Shown here piece by piece: positions 38,978 through 48,796 of a stretch of 64,000 nucleotides of DNA; position 1 is the stretch's first letter; every line of letters starts with the position of its first letter. Both the position numbers and the translations under genes were made by a program. The notes below the pieces were generated by a model, which did not search any database, had not been told where the DNA came from, and saw only the letters and a program-made list of their open reading frames with translations. Source of the DNA: Frankia alni ACN14a (GTDB lineage: Bacteria > Actinomycetota > Actinomycetes > Frankiales > Frankiaceae); assembly GCF_000058485.1 (NCBI RefSeq), contig NC_008278.1:5388962-5452961 (forward strand). The letters run 5' to 3'.

Positions 38978-39451
38978 CGGATCGGAAACCGTGCCACCGG
39001 CACGCCGGTGCCATTCGTCGACCTGGCGGTCGTAGTCGGCCAGCGCCTGCTGGTACCGGCCTTCGTGGACGAGGGAGACGCGGGGCGCGGGTGGTGTGTC
39101 CGGCTCCGGCGGTCTCCAGTCCGGATCAAAGGCCGCGAACGACCCGCATGCTGACCCAGTCCCAGCAGCGGTGACTACCGACAGGAGTCGACTGCTACAG
39201 AGCCAAAGGAGGCTCGAACCACCTGCCCGGCCCGCCGACCTGCAGTTTCGGCGGGCACGAGCACGTCCACAACGTGCGAACCAGCCTGTTTCTGCAGGTC
39301 AGGCGGTTCGTCACGCTGCGGGGTGGACCGGGCGGGGCCCGAACCCTACCGGTGACCGATGCCCCGGTTTCGACCGGAGCAGCGGCGGGAATCCCGCCGG
39401 TTCGCGCGGCGTGCCATGCACGCCACGCCGGACGAGGCGGGAGGCTGTCGC
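38978..39451. other. Right end of island, no intact gene
   Basis: The left part is the upstream continuation of the zinc-finger frame. The right part (39321-39348) holds a tRNA T-arm-like vestige on the minus strand. No complete gene seen. Confidence 0.4.
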
Positions 39452-40021
39452 ATGACCAGTACCGATCACGAACTCGCCGATGCCGTCAGCACCGTGCGCT
39501 ACGAGGTACGTCGGCTGTCCGTCGCGACGGACCTGAGCTACGACGAGACGGTCCGCCGCTATGAGCAGGCGGTTCCCGCCCTCGACGAGGCACGCTTCGC
39601 TGCTCTCGCCGCGGGCGAGCCGACCTGGGACGACGTCCGGGTCGCGACCGCGCCGAACGCGCCGCACGACTTCCTCCGCTACTGGCGCGGCGAGTTCACC
39701 TGGATGTTTCGGGCGGCCGGCGACGAGGGGCGGTGCGTCGAATATCTGATGGGCAACCATGTGATCGCCGAGCGGATGTTCCGCCATGACCCGGGGGTGC
39801 TGCTGCACGCCCCGCTGCGGACCACGATCCACACCGACCGGGCGGGCACGACCTGGTTCAGCGTCGACCAGCCGAGCACGCACTTCCGCAGCTACGGCAG
39901 CCGGGCGATCACGATCGTGGGCATCGAGCTGGACCTGAAGCTGGCCGCCCTGCTGGAGCACCTGGGCCTGCCCGTGCCCGCGGCGCTCACCGCCGGCCGG
40001 GTCCCCGCCCACGCCGGCTGA
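39452..40021 (+). CDS. DUF302-like domain protein
   Basis: The 189-aa protein starts at ATG 39452, behind a good GGGAGG site. Residues ~90-170 resemble DUF302: EYLMGNHVIAERMFRHDPGV, then APLRTTIHTD and TTWFSVDQPS, like the family's GNP...HdP..aldLP..v.V pattern. The family has no firm function. No signal peptide. It converges on hisH with a 65-bp gap. It could belong to the island or to the ancestral chromosome. Confidence 0.65.
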   Translation: MTSTDHELADAVSTVRYEVRRLSVATDLSYDETVRRYEQAVPALDEARFAALAAGEPTWDDVRVATAPNAPHDFLRYWRGEFTWMFRAAGDEGRCVEYLMGNHVIAERMFRHDPGVLLHAPLRTTIHTDRAGTTWFSVDQPSTHFRSYGSRAITIVGIELDLKLAALLEHLGLPVPAALTAGRVPAHAG

Positions 40022-40086
40022 CTCACCCCGCCGCCGACCCGGCACCAGCGGCGGCGATGGCGGCGGCGATCGCGATGGTGCCGCCG

Positions 40087-40716
40087 TCAGGACAGGGTGG
40101 CGAGCCAGTTGGTCAGCAGGTGCGCGCCGGCGTCGCCGGACTTCTCGGGGTGGAACTGGGTGGCGGCCAGGGCGCCGCGCTCGACGGCCGCGGCGAACGG
40201 CTCGCCGTGCTCGCCGATCGTGTCGCCGGCGTCGGGATCGGCCTTCGCCGCGTAGGAGTGGACGAAGTAGAAGCGGGTGTCCGCGGGCAGCCCGGCGAAC
40301 AGCGTGGACGCCGCGGGCGGGCGCACCGTGTTCCAGCCCATGTGCGGCAGGATCGGCGCGGCGAGGCGGCGCACCTCGCCGGCCAGCACGCCGAGCCCGG
40401 CCGTGCGCACGCCGTGCTCGTCGCCGAGCTCGTAGAGCACCTGCATGCCCACGCAGATGCCGAGGACCGGCCGGCCTGCCGCCACCCGTTCCCGCACGAC
40501 CGGCCCGGCGCCCACCCGGTCGAGACCGGCCATGCAGGCCGCGTAGGCGCCGACGCCGGGCACGACCAGCCCGTCGGCGTCCAGAGCGGCATCAAGATCA
40601 TCGCCGACCGTCACGTCGGCGCCGACCCGGGCGAGCGCCCGCTGCGCCGAGCGCAGGTTACCCGAGCCGTAGTCGAGGACCACGACCCGCGGGCGCCGGC
40701 CCGTCGGCCCGGTCAC
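40087..40716 (-). CDS. hisH: Imidazole glycerol phosphate synthase glutaminase subunit
   Basis: Class-I glutamine amidotransferase that feeds ammonia to HisF. The 209-aa protein has the nucleophile Cys in [12 protein letters not shown], the oxyanion strand [10 protein letters not shown] and the catalytic His-x-Glu in [10 protein letters not shown]. It overlaps hisB by 4 bp. The next gene in the pathway order (priA) lies 23 kb downstream past the island. Confidence 0.97.
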   Translation of the reverse strand: MTGPTGRRPRVVVLDYGSGNLRSAQRALARVGADVTVGDDLDAALDADGLVVPGVGAYAACMAGLDRVGAGPVVRERVAAGRPVLGICVGMQVLYELGDEHGVRTAGLGVLAGEVRRLAAPILPHMGWNTVRPPAASTLFAGLPADTRFYFVHSYAAKADPDAGDTIGEHGEPFAAAVERGALAATQFHPEKSGDAGAHLLTNWLATLS

Positions 40717-41300
40717 AGCACACCCTTGGTGGACGGGACGCCGGCCACCCGGGCGTCGAGCGCCACCGCGTCGCGCATGGCCCGGGCGACCGCCTTGAAC
40801 TGGGCCTCGACGACGTGGTGGGCGTTGCGGCCGGACAGTACCCGCACGTGCAGCGCGATCCGGGCCGACGCGGTGATCGACTCGAAGATGTGCCGGGTCA
40901 GCGTGGTGTCGTACGTCCCGATCAGGCCGACGAGGTCCGGCTCGACGTGGACGCAGTACGGCCGGCCGGACAGGTCGACCGCGGCCTGGGCGAGGGCCTC
41001 GTCGAGGGGGACCAGCGCGTCCCCGAAGCGGCGGATGCCGGCCTTGTCGCCCAGGGCCTCGCGCAGCGCCGAGCCGAACGCGATCGAGGTGTCCTCGACC
41101 GTGTGGTGGGAGTCGATGTGCAGGTCACCGCGGGTGCGCACGGTCAGGTCGAACCCGCCGTGCTTGCCGAGCTGGGACATCATGTGGTCGAAGAACGGCA
41201 CGCCGGTGTCGGAGCTCGCCACGCCCGTCCCGTCGAGGTCGAGCTCGACCAGCACGTCGGACTCCAGCGTCTTGCGTTCGATCCGCGCGGTGCGGGCCAT
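40713..41300 (-). CDS. hisB: Imidazoleglycerol-phosphate dehydratase
   Basis: Dehydrates IGP to imidazole acetol phosphate. The 195-aa monofunctional enzyme has both manganese motifs, DSHHTVEDT near residue 64 and NAHHVVEA near 161, plus [19 protein letters not shown] 41300. No HisB phosphatase domain is fused, as in other actinobacteria. Confidence 0.97.
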   Translation of the reverse strand: MARTARIERKTLESDVLVELDLDGTGVASSDTGVPFFDHMMSQLGKHGGFDLTVRTRGDLHIDSHHTVEDTSIAFGSALREALGDKAGIRRFGDALVPLDEALAQAAVDLSGRPYCVHVEPDLVGLIGTYDTTLTRHIFESITASARIALHVRVLSGRNAHHVVEAQFKAVARAMRDAVALDARVAGVPSTKGVL

Positions 41301-41483
41301 CGGGGCTTCCTCGGTCTTTCTCGGTCACGGGTGGGACCGGCGGAGCGGGGCGGCTGAGGGGGCGGCAGGGCGAAAGCGGCGGGACGAAAGCGGCGGGACG
41401 AAAGCCGCGCGGCGAGGTGGAAGCGGCAGAAGCGGCGGAAGCGGCAGGGCGGAAGCGGCAGGGCGGCAGCAGGAGCGGCGGGG
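41301..41483. repeat. Purine-rich short repeats between hisC and hisB
   Basis: A 183-bp gap, unusual within this otherwise overlapping operon. It is built from units such as gaaagcggcgggac and gaagcggcagggcg on the plus strand. No ORF with a ribosome site. Transcribed on the minus strand it gives a CU-rich leader before hisB. Confidence 0.6.
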
Positions 41484-42692
41484 TCAGCCCCCGGCCAGGG
41501 TGACGATGCCGTCCGCGGCGACGTCGCTGCCGGCGAGGACGCGGCCGAGCGCGGCGAGGAACGCGTCGACCTCGGCGGGCAGGCCGGCGGTGACCCGCAG
41601 CCAGCCGGGCAGGCCGACGTCGCGGACGAGCACCCCCGCGTCGAGCAGGCCGCGCCACACCGCACGCTGGTCGGCGAACAGGCCGAAGAACACGAAGTTC
41701 GCGTCGCTGGGCGCGAGCCGCAGGCCGAGGGCCCCCAGCTCCACCACGATACGGTCCCGCTGCGCCTTGACCGCCTCCACCGTGGCGAGCAGCTCGTCGG
41801 CGTGCGCGAGCGCGGTACGGGCGACGGCCTGGGTGAAGCTGGACAGGTGGTAGGGCAGCCGGACGAGCTGCAGCGCGTCGACGACGGCGGGGTGCGCGGC
41901 GAGGTAGCCGACCCGGGCGCCGGCGAGGGCGAACGCCTTGCTCATCGTGCGGGTGACGATGAGGCGCGGGTGGCGGGGCAGCAGCGTCAGGGCGCTGGGC
42001 ACCCCGGCCCGGCGGAACTCGGCGTACGCCTCGTCGACGACGACCATGCCGCTGCCGACGCGCGCCATCGCCTCGCAGGCGGCGACGACGACGTCCAGGG
42101 GCAGGGCCGTGCCGGTCGGGTTGTTCGGCGAGCATAGAAACAGCAGCGCCGGGCGGTGGCGCTCGACAGCCGCGGTCACGGTCTCTGCGGAGAGGGTGAA
42201 GTCCGCCGCGCGCTCCTCGCGGACCCACTCGGTCGCCGTGGCCAGGGCGATGAGCCGGTGCATCGAGTAGGACGGCTCGAAACCGACCGCGACCCGCCCG
42301 GGGCCGCCGAACGCCTGGCAGAGCTGCTGGAGGATCTCGTTGGAGCCGTTGGCGGCCCAGACCTGGGCGGTGTGCACGCCGAACCCGGCGTCGGGCGTGA
42401 GGTAGTAGGCGAGGTCGGCGCGCAGGGCCTCGGCGTCGCGGTCGGGGTAGCGGTTGGCCTCGGTGGCGACGAGGGTCGCGGCCTTGCCGAGCGCGTCGAC
42501 CAGGCCGATCGACGGCGGGTGCGGGTTCTCGTTGGTGTTGAGCAGCACCGGCACGTCAAGCTGCGGCGCCCCGTAGGGGGACAGCCCACGCAGGCTGTCG
42601 CGCAGCGGCAGCCCGTCGATGTCGAGCGGGCGCCAGGGCCGGTCGTCCCCGGCGGGGCCGGCCTCGGCGGGGTGGGACGCCTGGATCGTCAT
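41484..42692 (-). CDS. hisC: Histidinol-phosphate aminotransferase
   Basis: PLP aminotransferase of fold type I. The 402-aa protein has [10 protein letters not shown] near the N-terminus, [30 protein letters not shown] and the PLP-lysine motif [20 protein letters not shown] 42692 overlaps the hisD stop by 4 bp; longer readings to 43628 are shadows over hisD. Confidence 0.97.
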   Translation of the reverse strand: MTIQASHPAEAGPAGDDRPWRPLDIDGLPLRDSLRGLSPYGAPQLDVPVLLNTNENPHPPSIGLVDALGKAATLVATEANRYPDRDAEALRADLAYYLTPDAGFGVHTAQVWAANGSNEILQQLCQAFGGPGRVAVGFEPSYSMHRLIALATATEWVREERAADFTLSAETVTAAVERHRPALLFLCSPNNPTGTALPLDVVVAACEAMARVGSGMVVVDEAYAEFRRAGVPSALTLLPRHPRLIVTRTMSKAFALAGARVGYLAAHPAVVDALQLVRLPYHLSSFTQAVARTALAHADELLATVEAVKAQRDRIVVELGALGLRLAPSDANFVFFGLFADQRAVWRGLLDAGVLVRDVGLPGWLRVTAGLPAEVDAFLAALGRVLAGSDVAADGIVTLAGG

Positions 42693-43984
42693 CGGAATCG
42701 AGCCTCCACGGCGTCGGCGTGTGCGGTGAGATCCTCGGCCCCGGCGAGCGCGGCGAGGCGCGGGGCGACGGCGTGCAGCGCGTCGCGGGTGGACTCGACG
42801 ACGTGGACCTGGCGCTGGAAGGCGGCCACGGCCAGGCCGCCGGAGTGCCGCGCCGTCCCGCCGGTGGGCAGGACGTGGTTGGAACCGGCGAGGTAGTCGC
42901 CCAGCGGGACGGGGGCGTGGGGGCCGACGAACACCGCCCCGGCGTGGCGCACCCGGGCGGCGACCGCGGCCGCGTCGGCGGTCTGGACCTCCAGGTGCTC
43001 GGCCGCCCAGGCGTCGGCGACCGCGAGGCCGGCGTCGACGTCGGCGACGAGCGCCACGGCGCCCTGGCCGGCGAGGGCCTCCTCGACCCGCTCGCGGTGG
43101 CGCGTGGCGGGCACCTGCTTGCCGAGCTCGATGTCGACGGCGTCGGCGAGCTCCACCGACGAGGTGACGAGCAGGCAGGCCGCCATCGGGTCGTGCTCGG
43201 CCTGGGCGATGAGATCGGCGGCGACGAACGCCGGGTCCGCGGTGGCGTCGGCGAGGATCGCGACCTCGGTGGGGCCGGCCTCCGCGTCCACCCCCACGAC
43301 GCCGCGCACGAGCCGCTTGGCGGCCGTCACGTAGACGTTGCCCGGGCCGGTGACGACGTCGACGGGCGGGCAGCTCGCGGTGCCGTAGGCGGCCATCGCG
43401 ACGGCCTGGGCGCCGCCGGCGGCGTAGACCTCGTCGATCCCGAGCAGGGCGCAGGCGCCGAGCACGACCGGGTGCGGCAGGCCGTCGTTGTCCCGCTGCG
43501 GCGGGGAGAACACGGCCAGCGAGCCGACCCCGGCCTCCTGGGCGGGCACCACGTTCATCACGACGCTGCTCGGGTAGGCGACCCGCCCGCCGGGCACGTA
43601 CAGCCCGACCCGCTCGACCGGCACCCACCGTTCGGTGACCGTCAGGCCCGGCCCGACCTCGATCGTGACCGCCTCGCGCAGCTGCGCGCGGTGCACCACC
43701 CGGCTGCGGCGGATCGCCTCGACGAGCGCGTCGCGCACGGCCGGATCGAGGGCGTCGGCGGCGGCGTCGAGCGCCGCCTGCGGCACCCGCAGGCTGGCCG
43801 GACGCACGCCGTCGAACCGGGCGGCGGCGTCCAGAACGGCCGCGTCGCCGCGGGTCCGCACGTCCTCGCAGACGGGACGGACGGCGTCGACGGCGGCGTC
43901 CACGTCGATCGCGGCCCGGGGCAGCAGACGCCGGACATCGGCCGCGGAGGGCACCGCACCCCGCAGATCAAGCCTTCTGAGCAC
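42689..43984 (-). CDS. hisD: Histidinol dehydrogenase
   Basis: Catalyses the last two oxidations to histidine. The 431-aa protein carries [29 protein letters not shown]-type zinc region [19 protein letters not shown] and [21 protein letters not shown] start at 43984. It is the first gene of the his operon, divergent from the BpsA-like gene with only 71 bp between them. Confidence 0.97.
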   Translation of the reverse strand: MLRRLDLRGAVPSAADVRRLLPRAAIDVDAAVDAVRPVCEDVRTRGDAAVLDAAARFDGVRPASLRVPQAALDAAADALDPAVRDALVEAIRRSRVVHRAQLREAVTIEVGPGLTVTERWVPVERVGLYVPGGRVAYPSSVVMNVVPAQEAGVGSLAVFSPPQRDNDGLPHPVVLGACALLGIDEVYAAGGAQAVAMAAYGTASCPPVDVVTGPGNVYVTAAKRLVRGVVGVDAEAGPTEVAILADATADPAFVAADLIAQAEHDPMAACLLVTSSVELADAVDIELGKQVPATRHRERVEEALAGQGAVALVADVDAGLAVADAWAAEHLEVQTADAAAVAARVRHAGAVFVGPHAPVPLGDYLAGSNHVLPTGGTARHSGGLAVAAFQRQVHVVESTRDALHAVAPRLAALAGAEDLTAHADAVEARFR

Positions 43985-44055
43985 GATACGAGACTAGCCG
44001 CCGAGCCGGGGGGCGGTGAAATCACAGCTCGCGGCGGGGTGTCACGCTCATCTGC

Positions 44056-45939
44056 GTGACCGACACCCGTACCCCGCCGCCCCCGGCCGGTCCGCCGCCC
44101 ACCCCCGATGCGCCGGCGGGGTCCGTGACCGTGCCCGGGGAGTCGTTGGCGACGCTGCTGCACGGCTACCGGGTGCACGCACGGGCGCCCCGCGGCGTGG
44201 TGGCGGCGCTGACCGAGCGGCCGCGGACCCTGCGCGCCCTGATCCAGGACTCGGGGCTGCCGCGCCGCTCGGTCGAGGAGATCCTCGGCTGCCTCGGCGA
44301 CGATCTGCGGACCGGGGCCGGTGGAACGTTCGTGCTGCGGCCCGCCGCCGTCGACCGCTACCGCGCCCTGATCGACTACGACGAGCTGCGCGCGGGCACC
44401 CCGCTCGACTCCCTCGCCGCGGCGATCGGCCGCAACGATGCGCTGGTCACGACCATGCACGAGCTCATCGCCTCGGCCCCGCGCCCCCGAGCCGAGCTGG
44501 ACCACGTGCCGGCCACGGCGGCGACGGTGGTCCGCCGGGCCGTCTGGCTGGCGACCCACTTCGACCTGCGCGACGCCCATCTGCTGTGCGTGGGCGACCA
44601 CGACCTGACGTCGCTGGCCGTCGTCCTGCTGGCCGCTGCCGCGGCCTCGGCCCCGGGCTCGGCGCGGCGCGGGCCCGCGGTCACGGTGGTGGACATCGAC
44701 GAGGACCTGCTGGAGTTCCTCGACCGGTCGGCCCGGTCGCGGGGCGTGCGGCTGCGATGCCTGTACGCGGACCTGCGCTTCGGGCTGCCGCCGTCGGTGG
44801 CGGGCAGCGCCGATCTCGCCTTCACCGACCCGCCCTACACCCCGCAGGGCGTGTCGTTGTTCGCCGCCCGCGGCGCCCAGGGCCTCGCCGACCGGGAGCG
44901 CGGCCGGGTCCTCGTCGCCTACGGGTTCAGCGACCGGGTGCCCACCCTCGGCTGGAAGGTGCAGCGGGCCCTGCTCGACCAGGGGCTCGTCTTCGAGGCG
45001 ATCTGGCCGGCCTTCCACACCTACGAGGGCGCGGAGGCGGTCGGCGCCCGCGCCGACATGTACGTCTGCCAGCCGACCCCGGCCACCTGGAAGCACCTCG
45101 ACCGCCCGGCGCCGGCGCGCGGGCCGGTGCCGACGGCGATCTACACCCGCGGCCGGCAGTCCACCGAGAGCCGGCCGGTACCGCCGGCGCAGCCCGTCCT
45201 CGCCGCGGCCACCGCATTCCTCGCGGCGGCGCCGGGCCGGTCGGTCTTCGTCGGCGAGCGCCCGGAGCTGGCCGCGGCGGCCCACGCACACCTTGCGACG
45301 GTCCTCGAACGCGGGTTGCCGACGGCCGCCGCCGGAGCGGGCGGGCCGCTGTCCGCCGTCGCCGACCTGTCCGACGATCCGGGCCCGTGGCTGACGCGGC
45401 TGCTGCTGGCCGTCAACGCCGACCGGCTCGCCGTGATCGTGACCGCCGATCATTCCGTCCTGGGCGCCGGGGGCAGCCGGTCGGATGCCCTCGACCCGCT
45501 GCGGGCGAAGTGGGTTCCCACGCCCGAGCACGACGCCACCGCCGATCACCACGCCGCCACCGATCACCAAGGCGGCGGCGATCACCACGGCGACGGCGGG
45601 GACGGGGCCTGGGGTGGTGCCCGCCTGGTGACGTTCGCCGCGGTCGACCCCGCCGACCTGGATCCCGGCATGCGCCTCGCCCGCTGGCTGCTGGACCGGC
45701 CGCACGGCAAGATCGGCAACGTCTGGCGCGACGGCCTGATCCGCGTCGTCCGGACGGCCGAGGGCCGGGCGCCGTCCCAGCGGGAGGCCCTGGCGGCCGC
45801 GCGCCGGGCCGTCGCCGATCCCGATCTGCTCGCCGCCCGGCTGATCGACCTGCCGCGGCACGCACTTGCCTCGACGCTCGCCGCCGCGGTGACCAGCGTC
45901 GAGCCGCCCCGCGAGGGCGAGGCCGCCGCGGGTGGGTGA
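44056..45939 (+). CDS. BpsA-like branched-chain aminopropyltransferase with N-terminal winged helix
   Basis: 627 aa. Residues ~40-110 form a winged helix (TLRALIQDSGLPRRSVEEIL). Residues ~150-330 are a Rossmann-type core with VVDIDEDLLEFLDRSARSRG and AFTDPPYTPQGVSLFAARG near 258. This matches the bis(aminopropyl)spermidine synthase (BpsA/DUF43) family, which adds aminopropyl groups to make branched polyamines in thermophiles. The C-terminal half is less conserved and holds a His/Asp-rich insert (DHHAATDHQGGGDHHGD). GTG start 44056. Actinobacterial members are not well characterised, so substrate is uncertain. Confidence 0.75.
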   Translation: MTDTRTPPPPAGPPPTPDAPAGSVTVPGESLATLLHGYRVHARAPRGVVAALTERPRTLRALIQDSGLPRRSVEEILGCLGDDLRTGAGGTFVLRPAAVDRYRALIDYDELRAGTPLDSLAAAIGRNDALVTTMHELIASAPRPRAELDHVPATAATVVRRAVWLATHFDLRDAHLLCVGDHDLTSLAVVLLAAAAASAPGSARRGPAVTVVDIDEDLLEFLDRSARSRGVRLRCLYADLRFGLPPSVAGSADLAFTDPPYTPQGVSLFAARGAQGLADRERGRVLVAYGFSDRVPTLGWKVQRALLDQGLVFEAIWPAFHTYEGAEAVGARADMYVCQPTPATWKHLDRPAPARGPVPTAIYTRGRQSTESRPVPPAQPVLAAATAFLAAAPGRSVFVGERPELAAAAHAHLATVLERGLPTAAAGAGGPLSAVADLSDDPGPWLTRLLLAVNADRLAVIVTADHSVLGAGGSRSDALDPLRAKWVPTPEHDATADHHAATDHQGGGDHHGDGGDGAWGGARLVTFAAVDPADLDPGMRLARWLLDRPHGKIGNVWRDGLIRVVRTAEGRAPSQREALAAARRAVADPDLLAARLIDLPRHALASTLAAAVTSVEPPREGEAAAGG

Positions 45940-46000
45940 GGGGTCGGCGACGCGGCGCTCACACCCGCGGGGACGCCGCACTTCGCCCCACTGGACGTCC

Positions 46001-46006
46001 TACGCT
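46001..46006 (+). promoter_or_regulatory. Candidate leaderless -10 box of the response-regulator gene
   Basis: TACGCT ends 6 nt before ATG 46013, the leaderless pattern. No obvious -35. Confidence 0.4.
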
Positions 46007-46012
46007 GGGAAG

Positions 46013-46933
46013 ATGGCGACGCCCGCAGGCCACCACCGCACGGGACGGATGCCGGACCCGCCACGCCAGCCCGATCCCGGCGGCGCCCGGGTCCTGGTGG
46101 TCGAGGACGACGACGGGCTCGGGACGCAGCTCGTCCGCGGGCTGGACCGGGCCGGCTACACGGCGAGCCGGGTGCGCACCGGCGGCGCCGCCCTCACCCA
46201 GATCGCCGGTCCCACCCCGCCCGACCTGGTGCTGCTCGACCTGGGCCTGCCGGACATGGACGGCGCGCAGGTGTGCGGACGCATCCGCGAGCGCACCGAC
46301 ATCCCGGTGATCGTCGTGACGGCCCGGGGGGACGAGGCCGACCGGGTCGAGGCGCTCGACCTGGGCTCGGACGACTACCTGGTCAAGCCGTTCGGATTTG
46401 CCGAGCTGCTGGCCCGGATGCGGGCCGTGCGCCGGCGCACCGCCGGGCGGACCGGCGGTGGGGACGCCGACCTGCTCCGGCACGGCCCGCTCACGCTCGA
46501 CCGGCGCAGCCGCCGGATCACCGTCGACGGCCGCCCCGTCGCCGTCACCGCCCGCGAGTACGACCTGCTGGCCTTCCTCGCCGCCGACCCGGGCCGGGTA
46601 CGGACCCGGCAGGAGATCTTCACCGGGGTCTGGGGAGACTGGTTCGGCTCGCCGAAGGTCCTCGACGTGCACATCGGCGCTATCCGCCGCAAACTGGGCA
46701 AACCGGAACTGATCGAGACGGTGTACGGGGTCGGCTTCCGGCTGGCCGGCGCCCAGGCCGCCAGGTCCCACGCCACCGCGACGCAGGCCACCGGAACGCA
46801 GGCCACCGGAACGCAGAGCACCGGAACGCAGAGCACCGGCACGCGGGGCACCGGCACGCGGGGCGTGGTCGGGCCGGCCGATCCGGCCCGCCTGCCGGTG
46901 CAGGGTGGTTGGCGGCAGGAGCTGCCGGGCTGA
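46013..46933 (+). CDS. OmpR-family response regulator with repeat tail
   Basis: 306 aa. The receiver domain (residues ~27-140) has the acidic pocket VVEDDDG, the phospho-Asp in VLLDLGLPDMDG near residue 73, and KPFGFAELLARM. The winged-helix output domain (~155-250) ends PELIETVYGVGFRLAG. The last ~55 residues contain pentapeptide repeats TQATG/TQSTG/TRGTG from a 15-bp tandem repeat. The stop overlaps the kinase ATG by one base (TGATG), so the two are co-translated. Confidence 0.93.
   Translation: MATPAGHHRTGRMPDPPRQPDPGGARVLVVEDDDGLGTQLVRGLDRAGYTASRVRTGGAALTQIAGPTPPDLVLLDLGLPDMDGAQVCGRIRERTDIPVIVVTARGDEADRVEALDLGSDDYLVKPFGFAELLARMRAVRRRTAGRTGGGDADLLRHGPLTLDRRSRRITVDGRPVAVTAREYDLLAFLAADPGRVRTRQEIFTGVWGDWFGSPKVLDVHIGAIRRKLGKPELIETVYGVGFRLAGAQAARSHATATQATGTQATGTQSTGTQSTGTRGTGTRGVVGPADPARLPVQGGWRQELPG
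46781..46864 (+). repeat. 15-bp tandem repeat in the response-regulator tail
   Basis: About 5.6 copies of a unit related to ACGCAGGCCACCGGA, each coding a T-(Q/R)-(A/S/G)-T-G pentapeptide. The reading frame is kept, so copy-number change would alter tail length without frameshift. Confidence 0.9.
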
Positions 46934-48648
46934 TGAGCCGGCGGATCCTCGCCGCCCAGCTCCTGCTGACCGCGGCGCTGCTCGTCGGGCTGTGCGTCCC
47001 GATGGGTCTGGACGCCACCCGGCACGACCGGGCCCTGTTCGGGCTGCGGTTGTCCGCGTCGACCGACGCCTACGTCGCCGAGGTGAAGTGGCGGCGGCTG
47101 TCACCGGACGCCGCGCCGCTGCCGGTGCCCCGCCGCGACAGCGCGGACGTGCCCCCCGACGAACTGCGCCTCTACCGGCCCGACGACACCCCCGTGGCCG
47201 ACACCGGCGAGGACATCCCGGTCACGCCGCAGGACCTCGACCGTGCGCACCACCACAGCATCACGCTCGAACCGAGCGACGCCAACGGGCACCGCATGAT
47301 CCTCGTGGCACCGGTGTCCAACGCGAACGGTCTGGTCGGGGTCCTCGCGGTCGCGCGCAGCGACTACGGCCTGCGGGCCTCGATCAATCAACGGTGGACG
47401 AAGATCGCCGTCGGTGGCCTGCTGGTCGCGCTGGCGGCCCTGGCGATCTCCATCCTGCTGGCCCGCTGGGTGGGCCGCCCGCTGCGCCGGCTCGGACACG
47501 CCGCCGGCGAGCTCGGCGCGGGCGACCTGACGATCCGGGCCCGGGCCGTCGGCGGCCCGCCCGAGGTCCGGGAGGTCGCGGCGACCTTCGACGCGATGGC
47601 CGACCGGATCCAGTCCCTCGTCGACAGCCAGCGGCACTTCCTCGCCGACGTGTCCCACCAGATCCGCACCCCGCTGACCGCGATGCGGCTGCGCCTGGAG
47701 CTGCTCGAACAGGACGTCGACGCCACCGTGGCCGCCGAGGTGGCCGGCACCCTGGTCGAGGTCCACCGGCTGTCCCGCATGGTCGACGGGCTGCTTGCCG
47801 TCTCCCGGGCCGAACACGCCCCGACCGCCGCCCGGCGGGTTCCCCTCGCGCCGGTGACCGCGCAGCGCTGCCTGATCTGGCGACCGGTGGCCGCCGCCGC
47901 GGACATTGCGCTGACCTGGGACGTCGACGACACGCACATCGTGACCAGCGGCCCCGGCCATCTCGAGCAGATCCTCGACAACCTGCTCAGCAACGCGCTC
48001 GAGGCCACCCCGCCCGGCGGCCGGATCCGGATCGAGTCGCAGCCGGCCCCGCCGACCCTGACCGGACCGGCGATCCGCCTCACCGTCACCGACAACGGCG
48101 GCGGCATGAGCGCCGAGCAGCGCAGGGCGGCCTTCCGCCGCTTCGGCGGCGCGGCCGGCGGGCGCGAGCTGGGACAGGCGCAACAAGCCGAAAGCGAACG
48201 GGATCCCGACAGCGAGCGGGATCCCGACAGCGAGCGGGACTCAGCCGGCGAGCGGGACCCCGACACCGAGCAGGGGTCCTGGGCCGATCGGGGATCCGGC
48301 GGCGGGCGAGGTGGCCCGGACGGGCGGGTCGCCGACCCGGACCGGACGCCGCGGCGCGCCGATCGGCGGGGCCACGGGCTCGGACTCGCGATCGTGCACG
48401 CCCTGGTGACCGCCGACGGTGGGACGATCACGCTGGCCCCCGCCGCGACCGGTGGCCTGTGCGTCGTGCTCGACCTGCCGTCGGCGAGCCCGCAGCCCGG
48501 CGAGAGCGCCGCGGCGGTTCCGCCGCAGCGGGCCGGAGCCGGCCACCTCCGGCATCCCTCGGAGCTCGGGCTCCCGGAACCGGAGTTCGGGCTCCTCGAC
48601 ATCGTCGACGATGCCTACCGGGACCGCGAGGCCGGGCGAGAAGCCTGA
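46933..48648 (+). CDS. Sensor histidine kinase with insert in the ATP lid
   Basis: 571 aa. One membrane helix at residues ~5-25 and a second at ~155-180 flank an extracytoplasmic sensor domain. A HAMP follows (~180-235), then the H-box ADVSHQIRTPLTAMRL near 242, N-box DNLLSNALEA, G1 TDNGGGM and G2 RGHGLGLAIVHAL. Between G1 and G2 about 65 extra residues rich in SERDPD repeats enlarge the ATP lid. It pairs with the overlapping response regulator. Signal unknown. Confidence 0.93.
   Translation: MSRRILAAQLLLTAALLVGLCVPMGLDATRHDRALFGLRLSASTDAYVAEVKWRRLSPDAAPLPVPRRDSADVPPDELRLYRPDDTPVADTGEDIPVTPQDLDRAHHHSITLEPSDANGHRMILVAPVSNANGLVGVLAVARSDYGLRASINQRWTKIAVGGLLVALAALAISILLARWVGRPLRRLGHAAGELGAGDLTIRARAVGGPPEVREVAATFDAMADRIQSLVDSQRHFLADVSHQIRTPLTAMRLRLELLEQDVDATVAAEVAGTLVEVHRLSRMVDGLLAVSRAEHAPTAARRVPLAPVTAQRCLIWRPVAAAADIALTWDVDDTHIVTSGPGHLEQILDNLLSNALEATPPGGRIRIESQPAPPTLTGPAIRLTVTDNGGGMSAEQRRAAFRRFGGAAGGRELGQAQQAESERDPDSERDPDSERDSAGERDPDTEQGSWADRGSGGGRGGPDGRVADPDRTPRRADRRGHGLGLAIVHALVTADGGTITLAPAATGGLCVVLDLPSASPQPGESAAAVPPQRAGAGHLRHPSELGLPEPEFGLLDIVDDAYRDREAGREA
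48193..48264 (+). repeat. 18-bp tandem repeat in the kinase ATP lid
   Basis: Four in-frame units related to agcgagcgggatcccgac code SERDPD-like hexapeptides between the G1 and G2 boxes of the kinase. Confidence 0.85.
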
Positions 48649-48796
48649 CGGGCCCGCGCTGGGCCCGCCGCCGCCCGGGGTCCCATCTGTGATCTTTACC
48701 GTTTCTTTCCCGGCCGAATCGCGGTAACGCACCGGCAATCCGATGCCGGACGGTTATTTTCGCACCGAGCGACCAGGGAGGGAGTACCCACAGATC

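Noticed and set aside
42693-43628. N-terminal extension of hisC to 714 aa
   Set aside because: The extension is an off-frame translation of hisD.
46781-46864. Possible CRISPR-like array
   Set aside because: Units are contiguous, have no spacers and keep the reading frame; they are coding tandem repeats.
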